This document shows, one piece after another, positions 9,901 to 18,757 of a DNA stretch of 64,000 nucleotides. The DNA is from Hondaea fermentalgiana. Its lineage: Eukaryota > Sar > Bigyra > Thraustochytrida > Thraustochytriidae. The notes under the pieces are model-generated. The model searched no databases. It was not told the DNA's origin and saw nothing but the letters and a program-made list of their open reading frames with translations. Where the stretch lies: positions 1 to 64,000 of the forward strand of contig NPFB01000059.1 of assembly GCA_014084085.1 (NCBI GenBank), in the 5' to 3' direction. Position 1 is the first letter of the stretch. The number at the start of each line of letters is the position of its first letter. A program made the position numbers and the translations under genes.

Positions 9901-12900
9901 TGCCAACGCAGATGAGTCCTCGCGCTGCGCGTTTTGCAAAGCCCCCACGAGAACGCGAGCGAGACCACATCGCCAAGACGCCTGGGCCAACTCTTGCATT
10001 GGGCCAATGGGAAAGTTGAGCTCAGAACGTAGCGGGTGCAGCAAAACGTCGCATTCATCGAGGACAAGGTGCGCATCCGCCAAGAGTTGCCACACTGCAC
10101 TCACGGCTGCTTCAAGGGGCGTCTGCCCAGTGGAGGTGTCAGCAAGCTCTACAAGCTTGAGAAGAAGCGCCTTGAGACTTCCTGATGTCGTCAACACCAC
10201 GTCGCGTGCGCGCCGCGCCTCCAGCAGTCTCTCTTCGAGTACGCTGGCTTCGAGAACTGCCTTTTCTCCGTGCAAACTGTATCGCGAAAAGTGCATGTGC
10301 ATTACGCGCTTCCCAAAGGTAGGGGCCAACGCGCGAGCAAGGAACTGCGAACTCATGTCGACCAAAGCGTCTGGGACGGCGACAATCGTCAAAAAACCAC
10401 GACTAGTCAACGCCATCGACAGCAAAGGCAAAACAGTGGAGCTCTTGCCCTGACCCATTTTTAGCTGCACGCACGAGGAGTGAACGTCTGCGCTCGCATC
10501 CAGGCTTTCCAACGTCTCCACTTGAGAGCGACGCAATGTGTACCCTGCGGAAATCTCAAAAATGACCCAGCGAGGATCGCCCGGGTGCTCCCATGATGTC
10601 AGCAAGAGTTCCAAAACACGTTCCCGACGTGCAGCAAGGTTTGCATCATTTTCCCTGTCGGGCGCCCATGTACGAAGTGCAATGAGTGCATCACGCACCT
10701 TGCCCAGTAATTGAAGTCGACACGATTCGCGCCCAAGTGCTTGAGCTCCCGCCAGAGGAAGCGAGCGTACTTCGGGCGTCTGCAAGGAGCACGCCGCCAG
10801 CCGAAGCAAGTCCCAAAATTCAAGCATGGGGCGTCGCTGGGCCGCGACGTCGACTTCATCAAAAACATTGGCGGATGCAGTCTCCATCTCACGTGCCAGA
10901 TCGCGTATGGTGTTGCGAATGTGAGCCATATCCTCGTCAACCCATTTGATCGCCTTTTCTATACGCGCGTGGTCACTTGCAAGCTTAAGACGCGCCTGGA
11001 TATGCTCCGATTGTGTAAATTCATGATTTCTCGTTGCGCGCACGTCCGCTTCAATGCGCTCAATCATTCGCTCTCGTCCTGGAAATGGGTCTGCAAAGCG
11101 ACTGCCTCGCAACTCCTCAAAGGTGCTCGCGTCCATCGCAAGCGCCGACTCCTCTGCGGCTATATTCGGTTGAGCGTGCGCTGGCGACCGACAGTCGACG
11201 AGACGATTGAAAGATTTGGTCGACTCCAAAAGCATCCTTCCCACCATGCTCGAGTCCTCACCTTTCGCATCTAAAATGCCGCCGAAAAAGGCAACATCGC
11301 CCTCTTCACAGAATTCAAGGGCCTCGTGCGCAATCGCCTCGCCAAGGCGCGCAAGGGTAAAGCGTCGCGTGACAGCCCACCGATCCACAATTTCGTTTGT
11401 TGCCAACATTTGCAATAGCAAACGCATGTAGCGCGCCTGTTGCACATAATTTCCACCTTCAGGTACGGGGGGGAGGTTCCGCAAATGGGTACCCGTGGTG
11501 AGCAGACACATGATCTGGAATGAGGACCATTCAAACATACTCGTGCCCTGAACGTCTTGCTTATGCAAATATAGCCGTGCCGACAAGAGCTCCACCAACG
11601 CGAGACCGACACCATCACCAACATCATCTCTGCCTCGTCCCTTGACGACTTTTATAAACCCGACAAGGCACGGGTCCACCCACCCGATCTCAAGAGCGGT
11701 GCTCACAACGCGATGAATTTCAGGCCAATCGAGGCGTGGTCCGAGTGTCAGATGCTCCCGCAGACTCGGTTGCTGTACGACCGACTTGCCCCCATTCGCC
11801 AATTCATCGAGGGTCTCTTCCGCCCAGCGCTTAGCGCCCTCCTTGAGCTGATGCCACCCGCCCCCGCCCTGTAGCGGAATCATCTCTACGGTTGTTGCCG
11901 CCCCTCGATCATAGTATTCCAAGAAGACAGACATGATCTGCACATCTACATCTGTGCTTGCGTCACCCCCTTCGCCTCGCTGCTGCTGCTGCATCGTCGC
12001 GCACTGGCGCCAGCGAGAAATGCGTTGCTTTCCACTTTTGATCGCAGCGCGCAGGACGGTGCGAGCAATGTGGGGTGGCAACCGTAATTTGGGGTCCACG
12101 TGCTCACGAGTGCACAAGTATCGCATCACATCGTGCGCTAGCACAACATGCTTAGGAAGAACAACCGTATTTCCGCTGCGCAACAACGTGGCCTCCAAGA
12201 GCCACAGGCGTGCCGCGACGGCATCGGGGTCTTCGACCTTGGCGAGCTTTGTCAAATGGTCCAACTCAGCCATCTCTTCTCCGGTGAGAGGGCCATCCGC
12301 GGCCGTCGGCGCGACAAGTTCCACGGCACCGCGATAGTCGCGCCCCGCTAGTTTGGCAACGACCACCACGAGTGCTGCGTGTCGACTTAAAGGCTGCAGA
12401 CGCGCACGCGCAGGATCCAGACGAGCCATAGCAAAAGCTTGCGCCGAAGCCACCGATGCTACAAGAGCAACTTCTTCGCTTGCGCGACTCGTCAGAATCA
12501 CAAAATGCGATAGTCCACAGAGCGCAGCGCTGCTCTCTTCGGCAATTTCCTCGTCGCGGCGCACGTCCAAGAATAAAGACGCATCACCCTCAAGGTGAAA
12601 TATCCCGCTCTCCTCTTCGAGGTCAAAACGCAAGCCACGATTGACGAGCTCGATTCGCGCGACAACACCCTTTGAACGCGCCCAGAACAGCAAGTGAGAA
12701 GCATCTTCTAGACGGCCCAGAGATGCCACGAGCTCCCGTGGCGGATCTCGAACGAGTTCCCATTCGCCTTGCTGCACCGCGCCACTTCCAACGTGCACAC
12801 AAATGTCCTCGCGCCCCGCGTCCGAGCCATCGTGACCCCAGATCAAGCCTTGCTCCTCATCGAGCCAAAAGATGCGGTCAGTCCACAAGGACCCCGGCAA

Positions 12901-15900
12901 ATGGACAGACATACACCAAGGAGGCACATACAAAAGTGATTGCCCGTCTACAATCTCCAGAGATGCTGTCAGGCAGCCAGTCGTTGGCGCGTCCGCTTGT
13001 GTTCGGGTAAACGGACACGCGCTCCAATTGCTCGTGTCACGAGGGACAGCAAGTCCGCATTCAAGAGTCTCGTACAAAGTCACGACGTCCCCGTGCTTGG
13101 TCACGAGACCTTGATGAACGAATTGCGAGGCGGACGTAGATCCCTGCTCTTCCCACAGTACCTCAACGTCTCCGTTTCCTGTCACGACGTTTTCGTTTGT
13201 GAACACCGTGGCGGACGATAGCTCGCAAAATGCGGGGCAATCTTGCAATTGGGGCCGCTTTTTCTTCACCCGCCGCGAGTCTAGCGGAGGGGCATCGTCA
13301 AGCGACAAGACGAGTTTATTCCCATCTAAAAGTTGGACCTCGACACAAAGGGTAGAGTCGTCTTCATAAAGAACCACGCACGCATCGGATGAGGAGGCAT
13401 GGGATGAATGCGACGACGCCCGAATGTATTTGGCAATGATGATTGCCGCTTCAGCATCCTGCTCAAGACGTCCAGGCAAGCGACCGCGAGGGACCGCGCC
13501 ATGCACGCAAACGTCTCCGGCCCAAAGGTCGACCTCCACATCCCCTCTGCAGAAAGAAGACCCACACCGGGTCCAGTCGGGGCCTGAAAATGATCGCGGC
13601 GCACCTAAAATCTCTATCGTCAGCGCCGCAAGAGATGTTGCCGACATCTCGATCTCGTCGGCCCACACATATGGGCGCGACGCCAAGAGGTGTCTGAGCA
13701 GGGCAGCCTCTCTTCCGTTTGTCCCGGAATGAAGTGAGCAGAGCGCAAAACGTAAAACGTCCTCTGCTGAACGGTCCCAAGCACCAACATCTTGCAAAGC
13801 GTACATGGCTGCACATGCGCCTTGGCGCCCATGTTTCATGAGAAAGGAGAAACAATGCTCCCGTAGCACGATCCCCAGACGACTACGGTCCGCCAAAGTC
13901 TCTTTCGCCAGGAACTCAACGACTACACCCGCCATGGCAAGATCACTCAGAGCGTTCACAAGGTCGGCGGGAGCGGGAAGCACGCGACGACAGGCAACGA
14001 GGAGGCCTTCGAGAACGTCGGCGAGCAAACCAGGAACTACCGTGTGTTCCTCCTCTAGCTCCTGAGCCAAAAGTGAGTCAGCGCGAAGCGGACCTCGACA
14101 ACGCTCAGGTACTGCCGGGCATTCCAGCTCTTCCCATGGGACATCCAACTCTGTGTCATCCAGGGTCACCTCGAGAGGTTCAAAGAGAGCAGCGCACGTC
14201 AGTCGACGAATGTCGGGATTCAGCAAGAGCGCCGCGCGACCAGGCATTGCAAAGAATGCCAAGAGGCCAGGGATGCGCAGAAAGGGTGCCGTGAGATATG
14301 ACAAGAGACGTTCCGCCTCCTCTTCGCTCAGGAATCCACCAAATGTTGGCACCGAGTTGAGTCGCATGATGGCATCTTCATCTACAGAGGCGGACAAGGC
14401 CTGTGCGCTCGGAATGAAAGCTAGAGCGTTTGCATTCGAACGAAATCGTCGTCGCTGGACGCCATGGTCATGAAAGATGTCTTCGTGGCCGATGTAAACG
14501 TGCGTGACGACCTCCCCGCAACCAACAGATGTTGTTTCGCACGTGATCGGCAACTCTAAAAAACTGGATGTCTTTGGTAGCGGGGAAAGCGTCCATACAA
14601 AGAGCAAAGCAAGGTCCCTTGCCGCAGCAAAGAGGCCTTGGGCGCTCGCAAAGGCTTGCGCTGCGGACGGAGCATCGATACTATGCCCATCGTCGTTGGT
14701 CTCTTGCAAGCGCGTGGCGAGCTGCAAAACAAATTCCGCCCTTGTGCGGCGCGTGCCAAAGCGCGAAAAGTCCCACAACTCTTGTTGTTGCGCTCCGGGC
14801 GACTTGCATAGGAAACGAATCACGCACTTTCGCACGGGCAAAAGCCAAGGGCTCACATCGAGACAGGCGGTCACCGCATTGACGTCGGCGCCATGCAAAG
14901 CTCGCGCTCGCGGCCAAACGTCTTCGTGGGACAAAATCTGGCTAAGCGAGCTCGCACCCTTTGGTGCAAGGATTACTGCATTCGCAAAAGCATATAGGCT
15001 CGCCACCACCACCACCCGATCGCCATCGCACAAAGTATTTGACGATACGACCCAGGTTGTGAGCTCCAAGAGCCAGGAAACTGTTTCTTCTTGAGCACGC
15101 GCGGACGCGGCCCATGCCTCGCACTGCATCCACGCATTCGGGTCGATCGGTAGCCATCCCGCCACAGCCTCGCTCACGAGCGTGCTCACCGTCGCTCGCC
15201 GCTGCGCATACCAGTACGCTTGGCTCACTTCATGCAAGGCTGCCACGCGATCCACCAAAGGCAGCGTCGGATCTTGCACAAGGCCGACTTTGTCGAGCCG
15301 TGTCTCGGGGGACAGAGTTCTATTCTTCATGGCCCCGTCCTGCATGACGGTGTCACCGTTTGCAAAGGCGCGCGTCTGGCGATACACAGGCGCGCTTGAG
15401 ATGAGGTCCGCGGCTCGCGCGACAGTGCTCGAGGACAAGCCAAACGGCACATGCGCTGCCGCGGCAGTTAAATTTTCGTCACGATGTGCGGCTCTGGCCT
15501 TTTCTGCTCGTTCGCCAAGACGAGTCACCAAATTTTTGGCCCGGCGTGATACTTTCGTCTCTTCTTCAGATCGAAGAGCGGCTCGGGCGAGCTGCGTGCG
15601 CAAGGCGGCCCATTCGCCCCAATCTGACACGAGCGGGGTATCCGCGCTGGCTTCGAGGGCGGCCTCCACAACGCGGCAACGAAGCTCAAGTTTGAGCGCC
15701 TTCCAGCAAGAGACACGATCCTGCGCACTGAGCTGGAGGCGAAGGCCAAGCAGTGCGACGCTCACCAGAGACGAGTGCGCGCGACCAGCCTTTACCCAAA
15801 AGGGAACTTCCTCTCCGCTGTACGATGCTGCCGCAGCGAGATGCAGAGGCCTTGTATTGGCGAGAAAAGGCAAGAGCACCTCGTACAGGACACGCGTCGA

Positions 15901-17127
15901 GTTGAGCTTCGACGCCTCACCATGAAGCTTGGCCAGCATGACCAGAAATGTGGGGTCGAGGAGCCGCAGGCGCGAGACGCTGCGCAAGGTGATTACAGGG
16001 CATACGCGGGCTGCCCCTCCTGTACCGTCAAGACGCCGCGGGTGATAGTCGGCTTGGTGTTTGTTCAAAACGAGTACTGTAAAGGTTGCTTCACCGACTG
16101 GAGTGCTCGTATGATCTTGATCTGGGGTCACCAGCAAGCCAACATAGCGTATTTTGGACGTGCCTCGGCATCGGACCGGGGCGAGTGCGGGGTGGTCGAT
16201 TCCAGCGAAATAAGACGCCATCGCCTGTGCTTGCGCCTCCGAGCCGCCCTCGTGGGAATCTACTTTATCGAGCCAGTCGATCGCAGACTTGAGCAGCGCG
16301 AGCCCCGCGGTCTCGCTTTGGGGTGGCAAAAGATCCCCCACGAGGGACCGTAGCACAAAGAGGTCGTCGCGCGATTCCATTTCCGGTTGCGAGCAGTACG
16401 GGTCAAGGAGCAATGAGCGCAAGAGGCTTGGGGTCACAAGCTCTGGCCCCACGAGCGTTTGCGTCTCTCCCATTGGATCGATGCGCGCGACGAAGCGCGC
16501 GAGTTGATACTTGGCGCGAACATCAACGCCCTTTTCCAGCTGCAGCTTTTCAAGAGTCGAGCAATCATCATGTTCGAGCCTGGGTTCCCCCAGTTCCAAG
16601 AGCATGCTATCGAGATCGGCCACGTGGTCCGTTCCGTCCTCGTCCGCGTCGGCCTTGTCGACCTCGGAAAGAGTCTTGGCCTCTGCGCCGTTTTGCGTCT
16701 CTGTGTCGAGCTTGAGAATAAATTTGGCATTTAGGAGACTCTCAAGAGCACGGTGGCCCTCGACGTTTTCCGTGGCGTCGCGGTACCATCGCGCAAAGGC
16801 CTTCGCATGCGCATCCTTGACACCTTGAATTCGCATCTGGGTTTCGATTCCGTTGAGAGGGACGCCAGCTCGGGCCATGCGGGCCCACTTTTCGAGCTTT
16901 TTCTCTACATCGCGCTCCGCTTCTCTTGCATGTGCCGGGTTGCCTCCGACGCCACCATTTCGGGGCGCTGCGGCCGCCGCCTCGTGCAGCGTCTCGAGCC
17001 GCGCACGGTCTTGGGCTGTCGCCTCGAACCCGTGCCGCTCCTTGGCGTCGCGCAGCGCCTCATCCACCGTCAGCCCGGCGCGCACGTCCCGCGAGGCCTC
17101 CGCGAAAGCTCGTGCCCGTGACGCCAT
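6919..17127 (-). CDS. Giant DUF3638/DUF3645 ATPase-like protein
   Basis: This 3402-residue protein is the largest product here. Family hallmarks lie in the C-terminal third. A P-loop, QLKMGQGKSST (about 2224), is followed by a Walker-B-like LVLDECDVLLHP (about 2354). Next come the DUF3645-type SVPFLGKGVPSPASEF (about 2706), a helicase motif-III-like FSGTPSS (about 2869), and a motif-VI-like CQGAWRMRRLGMGQ (about 3046). An EQQQEQERERERQ stretch typical of the family follows. The first 2200 residues are mostly helical with no motif I recognise. Related proteins occur in fungi, plants and oomycetes and are often auto-named ubiquitinyl hydrolase, but the visible motifs are of a superfamily-2 nucleotide-dependent motor. 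The frame extends 44 codons further upstream only through Arg/Ala-rich sequence from a GTG; the ATG at 17127 with G at -3 and +4 is the more likely start. Location and substrate are unknown. Confidence 0.85.
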   Translation of the reverse strand: MASRARAFAEASRDVRAGLTVDEALRDAKERHGFEATAQDRARLETLHEAAAAAPRNGGVGGNPAHAREAERDVEKKLEKWARMARAGVPLNGIETQMRIQGVKDAHAKAFARWYRDATENVEGHRALESLLNAKFILKLDTETQNGAEAKTLSEVDKADADEDGTDHVADLDSMLLELGEPRLEHDDCSTLEKLQLEKGVDVRAKYQLARFVARIDPMGETQTLVGPELVTPSLLRSLLLDPYCSQPEMESRDDLFVLRSLVGDLLPPQSETAGLALLKSAIDWLDKVDSHEGGSEAQAQAMASYFAGIDHPALAPVRCRGTSKIRYVGLLVTPDQDHTSTPVGEATFTVLVLNKHQADYHPRRLDGTGGAARVCPVITLRSVSRLRLLDPTFLVMLAKLHGEASKLNSTRVLYEVLLPFLANTRPLHLAAAASYSGEEVPFWVKAGRAHSSLVSVALLGLRLQLSAQDRVSCWKALKLELRCRVVEAALEASADTPLVSDWGEWAALRTQLARAALRSEEETKVSRRAKNLVTRLGERAEKARAAHRDENLTAAAAHVPFGLSSSTVARAADLISSAPVYRQTRAFANGDTVMQDGAMKNRTLSPETRLDKVGLVQDPTLPLVDRVAALHEVSQAYWYAQRRATVSTLVSEAVAGWLPIDPNAWMQCEAWAASARAQEETVSWLLELTTWVVSSNTLCDGDRVVVVASLYAFANAVILAPKGASSLSQILSHEDVWPRARALHGADVNAVTACLDVSPWLLPVRKCVIRFLCKSPGAQQQELWDFSRFGTRRTRAEFVLQLATRLQETNDDGHSIDAPSAAQAFASAQGLFAAARDLALLFVWTLSPLPKTSSFLELPITCETTSVGCGEVVTHVYIGHEDIFHDHGVQRRRFRSNANALAFIPSAQALSASVDEDAIMRLNSVPTFGGFLSEEEAERLLSYLTAPFLRIPGLLAFFAMPGRAALLLNPDIRRLTCAALFEPLEVTLDDTELDVPWEELECPAVPERCRGPLRADSLLAQELEEEHTVVPGLLADVLEGLLVACRRVLPAPADLVNALSDLAMAGVVVEFLAKETLADRSRLGIVLREHCFSFLMKHGRQGACAAMYALQDVGAWDRSAEDVLRFALCSLHSGTNGREAALLRHLLASRPYVWADEIEMSATSLAALTIEILGAPRSFSGPDWTRCGSSFCRGDVEVDLWAGDVCVHGAVPRGRLPGRLEQDAEAAIIIAKYIRASSHSSHASSSDACVVLYEDDSTLCVEVQLLDGNKLVLSLDDAPPLDSRRVKKKRPQLQDCPAFCELSSATVFTNENVVTGNGDVEVLWEEQGSTSASQFVHQGLVTKHGDVVTLYETLECGLAVPRDTSNWSACPFTRTQADAPTTGCLTASLEIVDGQSLLYVPPWCMSVHLPGSLWTDRIFWLDEEQGLIWGHDGSDAGREDICVHVGSGAVQQGEWELVRDPPRELVASLGRLEDASHLLFWARSKGVVARIELVNRGLRFDLEEESGIFHLEGDASLFLDVRRDEEIAEESSAALCGLSHFVILTSRASEEVALVASVASAQAFAMARLDPARARLQPLSRHAALVVVVAKLAGRDYRGAVELVAPTAADGPLTGEEMAELDHLTKLAKVEDPDAVAARLWLLEATLLRSGNTVVLPKHVVLAHDVMRYLCTREHVDPKLRLPPHIARTVLRAAIKSGKQRISRWRQCATMQQQQRGEGGDASTDVDVQIMSVFLEYYDRGAATTVEMIPLQGGGGWHQLKEGAKRWAEETLDELANGGKSVVQQPSLREHLTLGPRLDWPEIHRVVSTALEIGWVDPCLVGFIKVVKGRGRDDVGDGVGLALVELLSARLYLHKQDVQGTSMFEWSSFQIMCLLTTGTHLRNLPPVPEGGNYVQQARYMRLLLQMLATNEIVDRWAVTRRFTLARLGEAIAHEALEFCEEGDVAFFGGILDAKGEDSSMVGRMLLESTKSFNRLVDCRSPAHAQPNIAAEESALAMDASTFEELRGSRFADPFPGRERMIERIEADVRATRNHEFTQSEHIQARLKLASDHARIEKAIKWVDEDMAHIRNTIRDLAREMETASANVFDEVDVAAQRRPMLEFWDLLRLAACSLQTPEVRSLPLAGAQALGRESCRLQLLGKVRDALIALRTWAPDRENDANLAARRERVLELLLTSWEHPGDPRWVIFEISAGYTLRRSQVETLESLDASADVHSSCVQLKMGQGKSSTVLPLLSMALTSRGFLTIVAVPDALVDMSSQFLARALAPTFGKRVMHMHFSRYSLHGEKAVLEASVLEERLLEARRARDVVLTTSGSLKALLLKLVELADTSTGQTPLEAAVSAVWQLLADAHLVLDECDVLLHPLRSELNFPIGPMQELAQASWRCGLARVLVGALQNAQREDSSALARAIKRGVDQGKLEATPHLVVVDPRFYEDEMTEPLAQSAAAWLCAELDGPDALLRPVQQNLKIQCSSNLDDDEHAGHHMLESETSSFWCSAEYPRVATVDLIMPHKVRVGAIDVDFEEYSPFAMRSGLSMLPTKVRVLTSVDGGRSYRAEATSGTFVSKRLYLPRNALEANRVRLELAGDARWFAIRQLKILQMPLANRQGGRWAPRLWRRCVKGSLPQDSREALLGGALADKSLSATQRSKAAVHAGIDPSAVFLVNLAATYIHVVLPHCLGKVNGVSHGLVQEAAAGGSATRRYMSVPFLGKGVPSPASEFAQPDVLIVLSLLAYQHSGLRRNDVSELVRLWQRDLFTQAGPLQERKAFLEYEAAIADPGPGMPPSSLPAVLPLHLAQASSRSESQDDAAGHNSNGLDSEENAIWQRLRFSPEAVRTFLERVAFPAALKHRARKLVAGGEEMVMSVGRTHGFSGTPSSAMPSEMGECQWEEGTEGRFWATLTNRECVEVSAPLELGWTVEALLHQVAQDTSLCALIDTGALIVGLSNREVAWILLEHGLDDLKGCVYLDAQDRQRVLLRSDQPHGGRFLFRDVPLAEAALSPDQRFTFYDHVHTTGMDIAQPILGRAAMTIGKDMTFRDYCQGAWRMRRLGMGQCLHILVPRVVMELLSSELSRSFCEKVPIECQLACWLQLRGLNDLANQENTLREAQVRMLWRRAALAALRQGHKRAIAVRAFTSSVSFDLTSQLSIPTLKREADACSALLETRAKRAEVQKALRRFGQSAPSRFGGVLRRVMNAEQQQEQERERERQVEVSGDVKRHQGRAWAGQANLAVPWNAGLLMDPEGLSSRGFWQAGDISKLGECATHLVFSRNHSAPNPEVTARLRNVETGVIMGDWLIVLSLAEANSLRWALAPVPILFVESAVSVGQRGKPLAVSKDSEAVLLARFIGAAHEFDDHQVNLLGRALHDLTLAEVRELYVTAKRHRRGLMTDEHEALVTRIAK

Positions 17128-17559
17128 CGCGCCCCGCCTCGTCGCGCCTTGCCGCTTTGCTGCCCGCCGCCCCTTCCATCGCGCGCCCGCTGCCGCTCGC
17201 GCTTGTCGCGCTGCTGCCAGGTGCACACGACATTTTCGTTTCTCGCTTGTCGTCGTCACGTCGAGTCCGCCGCGCCATAGTATTTCACAGGCATTCCTGT
17301 CGCATCTGCCGTGCCTCTGGTGATTGCTTGTAGTATCATCGAAAGATCAAACGCAGTCAGCTGCCTCTGCAGGCTTATAATGTAAAGCGCCGTCGACAAT
17401 CGCTGCCATTGTCCCTGTCGCTGTCGCTGTTGCTGATAGCCGGTGGACATTTTTCTCCAAAGAGGTCTAATTGCTAGTCGAGTCCAGTCGGTCAGAAAAG
17501 CTTTTCCAGAAGTTGGTAGTATGGTGGTAATACACCAATGGTTGTACTAACGCCATCTC

Positions 17560-17560
<1 letters not shown>

Positions 17561-17590
<30 letters not shown>

Positions 17591-17602
17591 CAGCTGCTGC
17601 AG
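17561..17602. repeat. Imperfect CTG trinucleotide tract
   Basis: About 13 CTG-type triplets with two interruptions (one TTG, one CAG) lie in non-coding DNA about 430 bp upstream of the giant gene. Confidence 0.85.
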
Positions 17603-18265
17603 TGGGCAAGGAAGCAACCTTTCCCACCCCATGCTAGCTAACCAATTCGCGCGTCCTTCCTTCTTCTCCACCCATCGCTTGGGTTCCGCGCAACCTCATC
17701 GAACGAACCGCCACGACGTCCCTTCCGTCATCCCTGCCGACGGCCTTGCGCAAGCCACCAATGGCCAAAGCCGCCGCCTCCGCGCGGACCCGGCCGAAGA
17801 GCCTCGCGCTTCCCCTCCAGCAGGCAGGCCCTCATGTCCCCGCCCGCCCGCCTCAGCGTCGGCGTCGCGCCACCGTGGCCCGCAGCTGTGCGGCCTCCGC
17901 CGATAGGGACCATTGCGAGCCGCTGTCGCACCCCGTGCCGCGCGCAGGCGCTCCCGTCCCACCCGCCAGAAGCCAGCGCGCACGCCTGCGACGCCCTCTT
18001 TGCCCGTGCCGCGCCTAGCTGTAAAAGCTGCAGCTGCACCAGGCTTGGCCCCTAGGCCTATGGATGATCATCCGTTCTGTTCCGGGGCGCGCCGGCAAGA
18101 ATCCGAGCCCGCGTGCTGGACTGCGTGCTGCACGGCGCTTCACACAGTGCACCATAGCTACACACCGCGGGGCGACGAGGCCCCCGCCTCCTCGCTCGCA
18201 TCCCGCTACTGCCGCAGCCGCCTCTGGGCCTCCTCCCTTCAGCTTTCAGGTTGCACGGGCCGTAG

Positions 18266-18309
18266 GCAGAGCAGAGCAGAGCAGAGCAGAGCAGAGCAGA
18301 GCAGAGCAG
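18266..18309 (+). repeat. GCAGA pentanucleotide array
   Basis: Eight perfect GCAGA units followed by a partial unit lie about 450 bp upstream of the ATG at 18758. The same unit, in the same orientation relative to its gene, recurs upstream of the MCM9 gene at 58486-58515. Confidence 0.9.
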
Positions 18310-18757
18310 GCTCAAGCGTCCCCTCTTCTTCGTGCAAAAACCTGTTGGCGACCCGGCCAGCTTCCCGCAGCGACACAGCGATGCGGTGCGGTGTGGTGGC
18401 CGGCGCAGGCGTTCGGGCGGTCGCGCGCCTGCGGATCTTCGCCCCGGCGAAGCAAGTGCGACGTGGCAGCAGCGCGGCAGCGCACGGTGGCTGTCGGAGT
18501 GGCGGCGGCAGGCGCTCGCAACGCTGGGGCGGAAACGGTGTGTGCATGCGCTGCAATGCATGAGAGTCGTCGGCCGGGTATTGCAGCAGACAGACAAGGC
18601 AGACAAGAGGGACAGACGGGTGATGCGCAAAGCGCCAGCATCGCCGGTCTCCTCTCTCGCCTGCGCGGACCAGAACCGTAACGCAAACCTGAACCGTAAC
18701 ACGAACCTGCTCTAGCATTAGCCAGCGCCAGCAGCCCGAGAAGCAAGAAGCAACGAG

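Larger units (their letters stand above)
17128..18757. other. Divergent intergenic region with microsatellites
   Basis: This 1.6-kb spacer separates the divergently transcribed giant gene and the MCTP-like gene, so it should hold both promoters. Several overlapping frames of up to 216 codons exist on both strands between 17538 and 18746. They are Arg/Pro/Ala rich, contain translated microsatellite (AEQSR repeats) and show no domain, so I reject them. A CTG/CAG tract (17561-17602) and a GCAGA array (18266-18309) lie within. Confidence 0.55.

Noticed and set aside
6919..17127. Naming the giant protein a ubiquitin hydrolase
   Set aside because: No cysteine-protease or metalloprotease motif is visible; the clear motifs are of a P-loop motor. 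The name would rest only on database habit.
17538..18746. Several open frames of 90-216 codons on both strands
   Set aside because: Mutually overlapping, Arg/Ala/Pro rich, with microsatellite-encoded AEQSR repeats and no domain.
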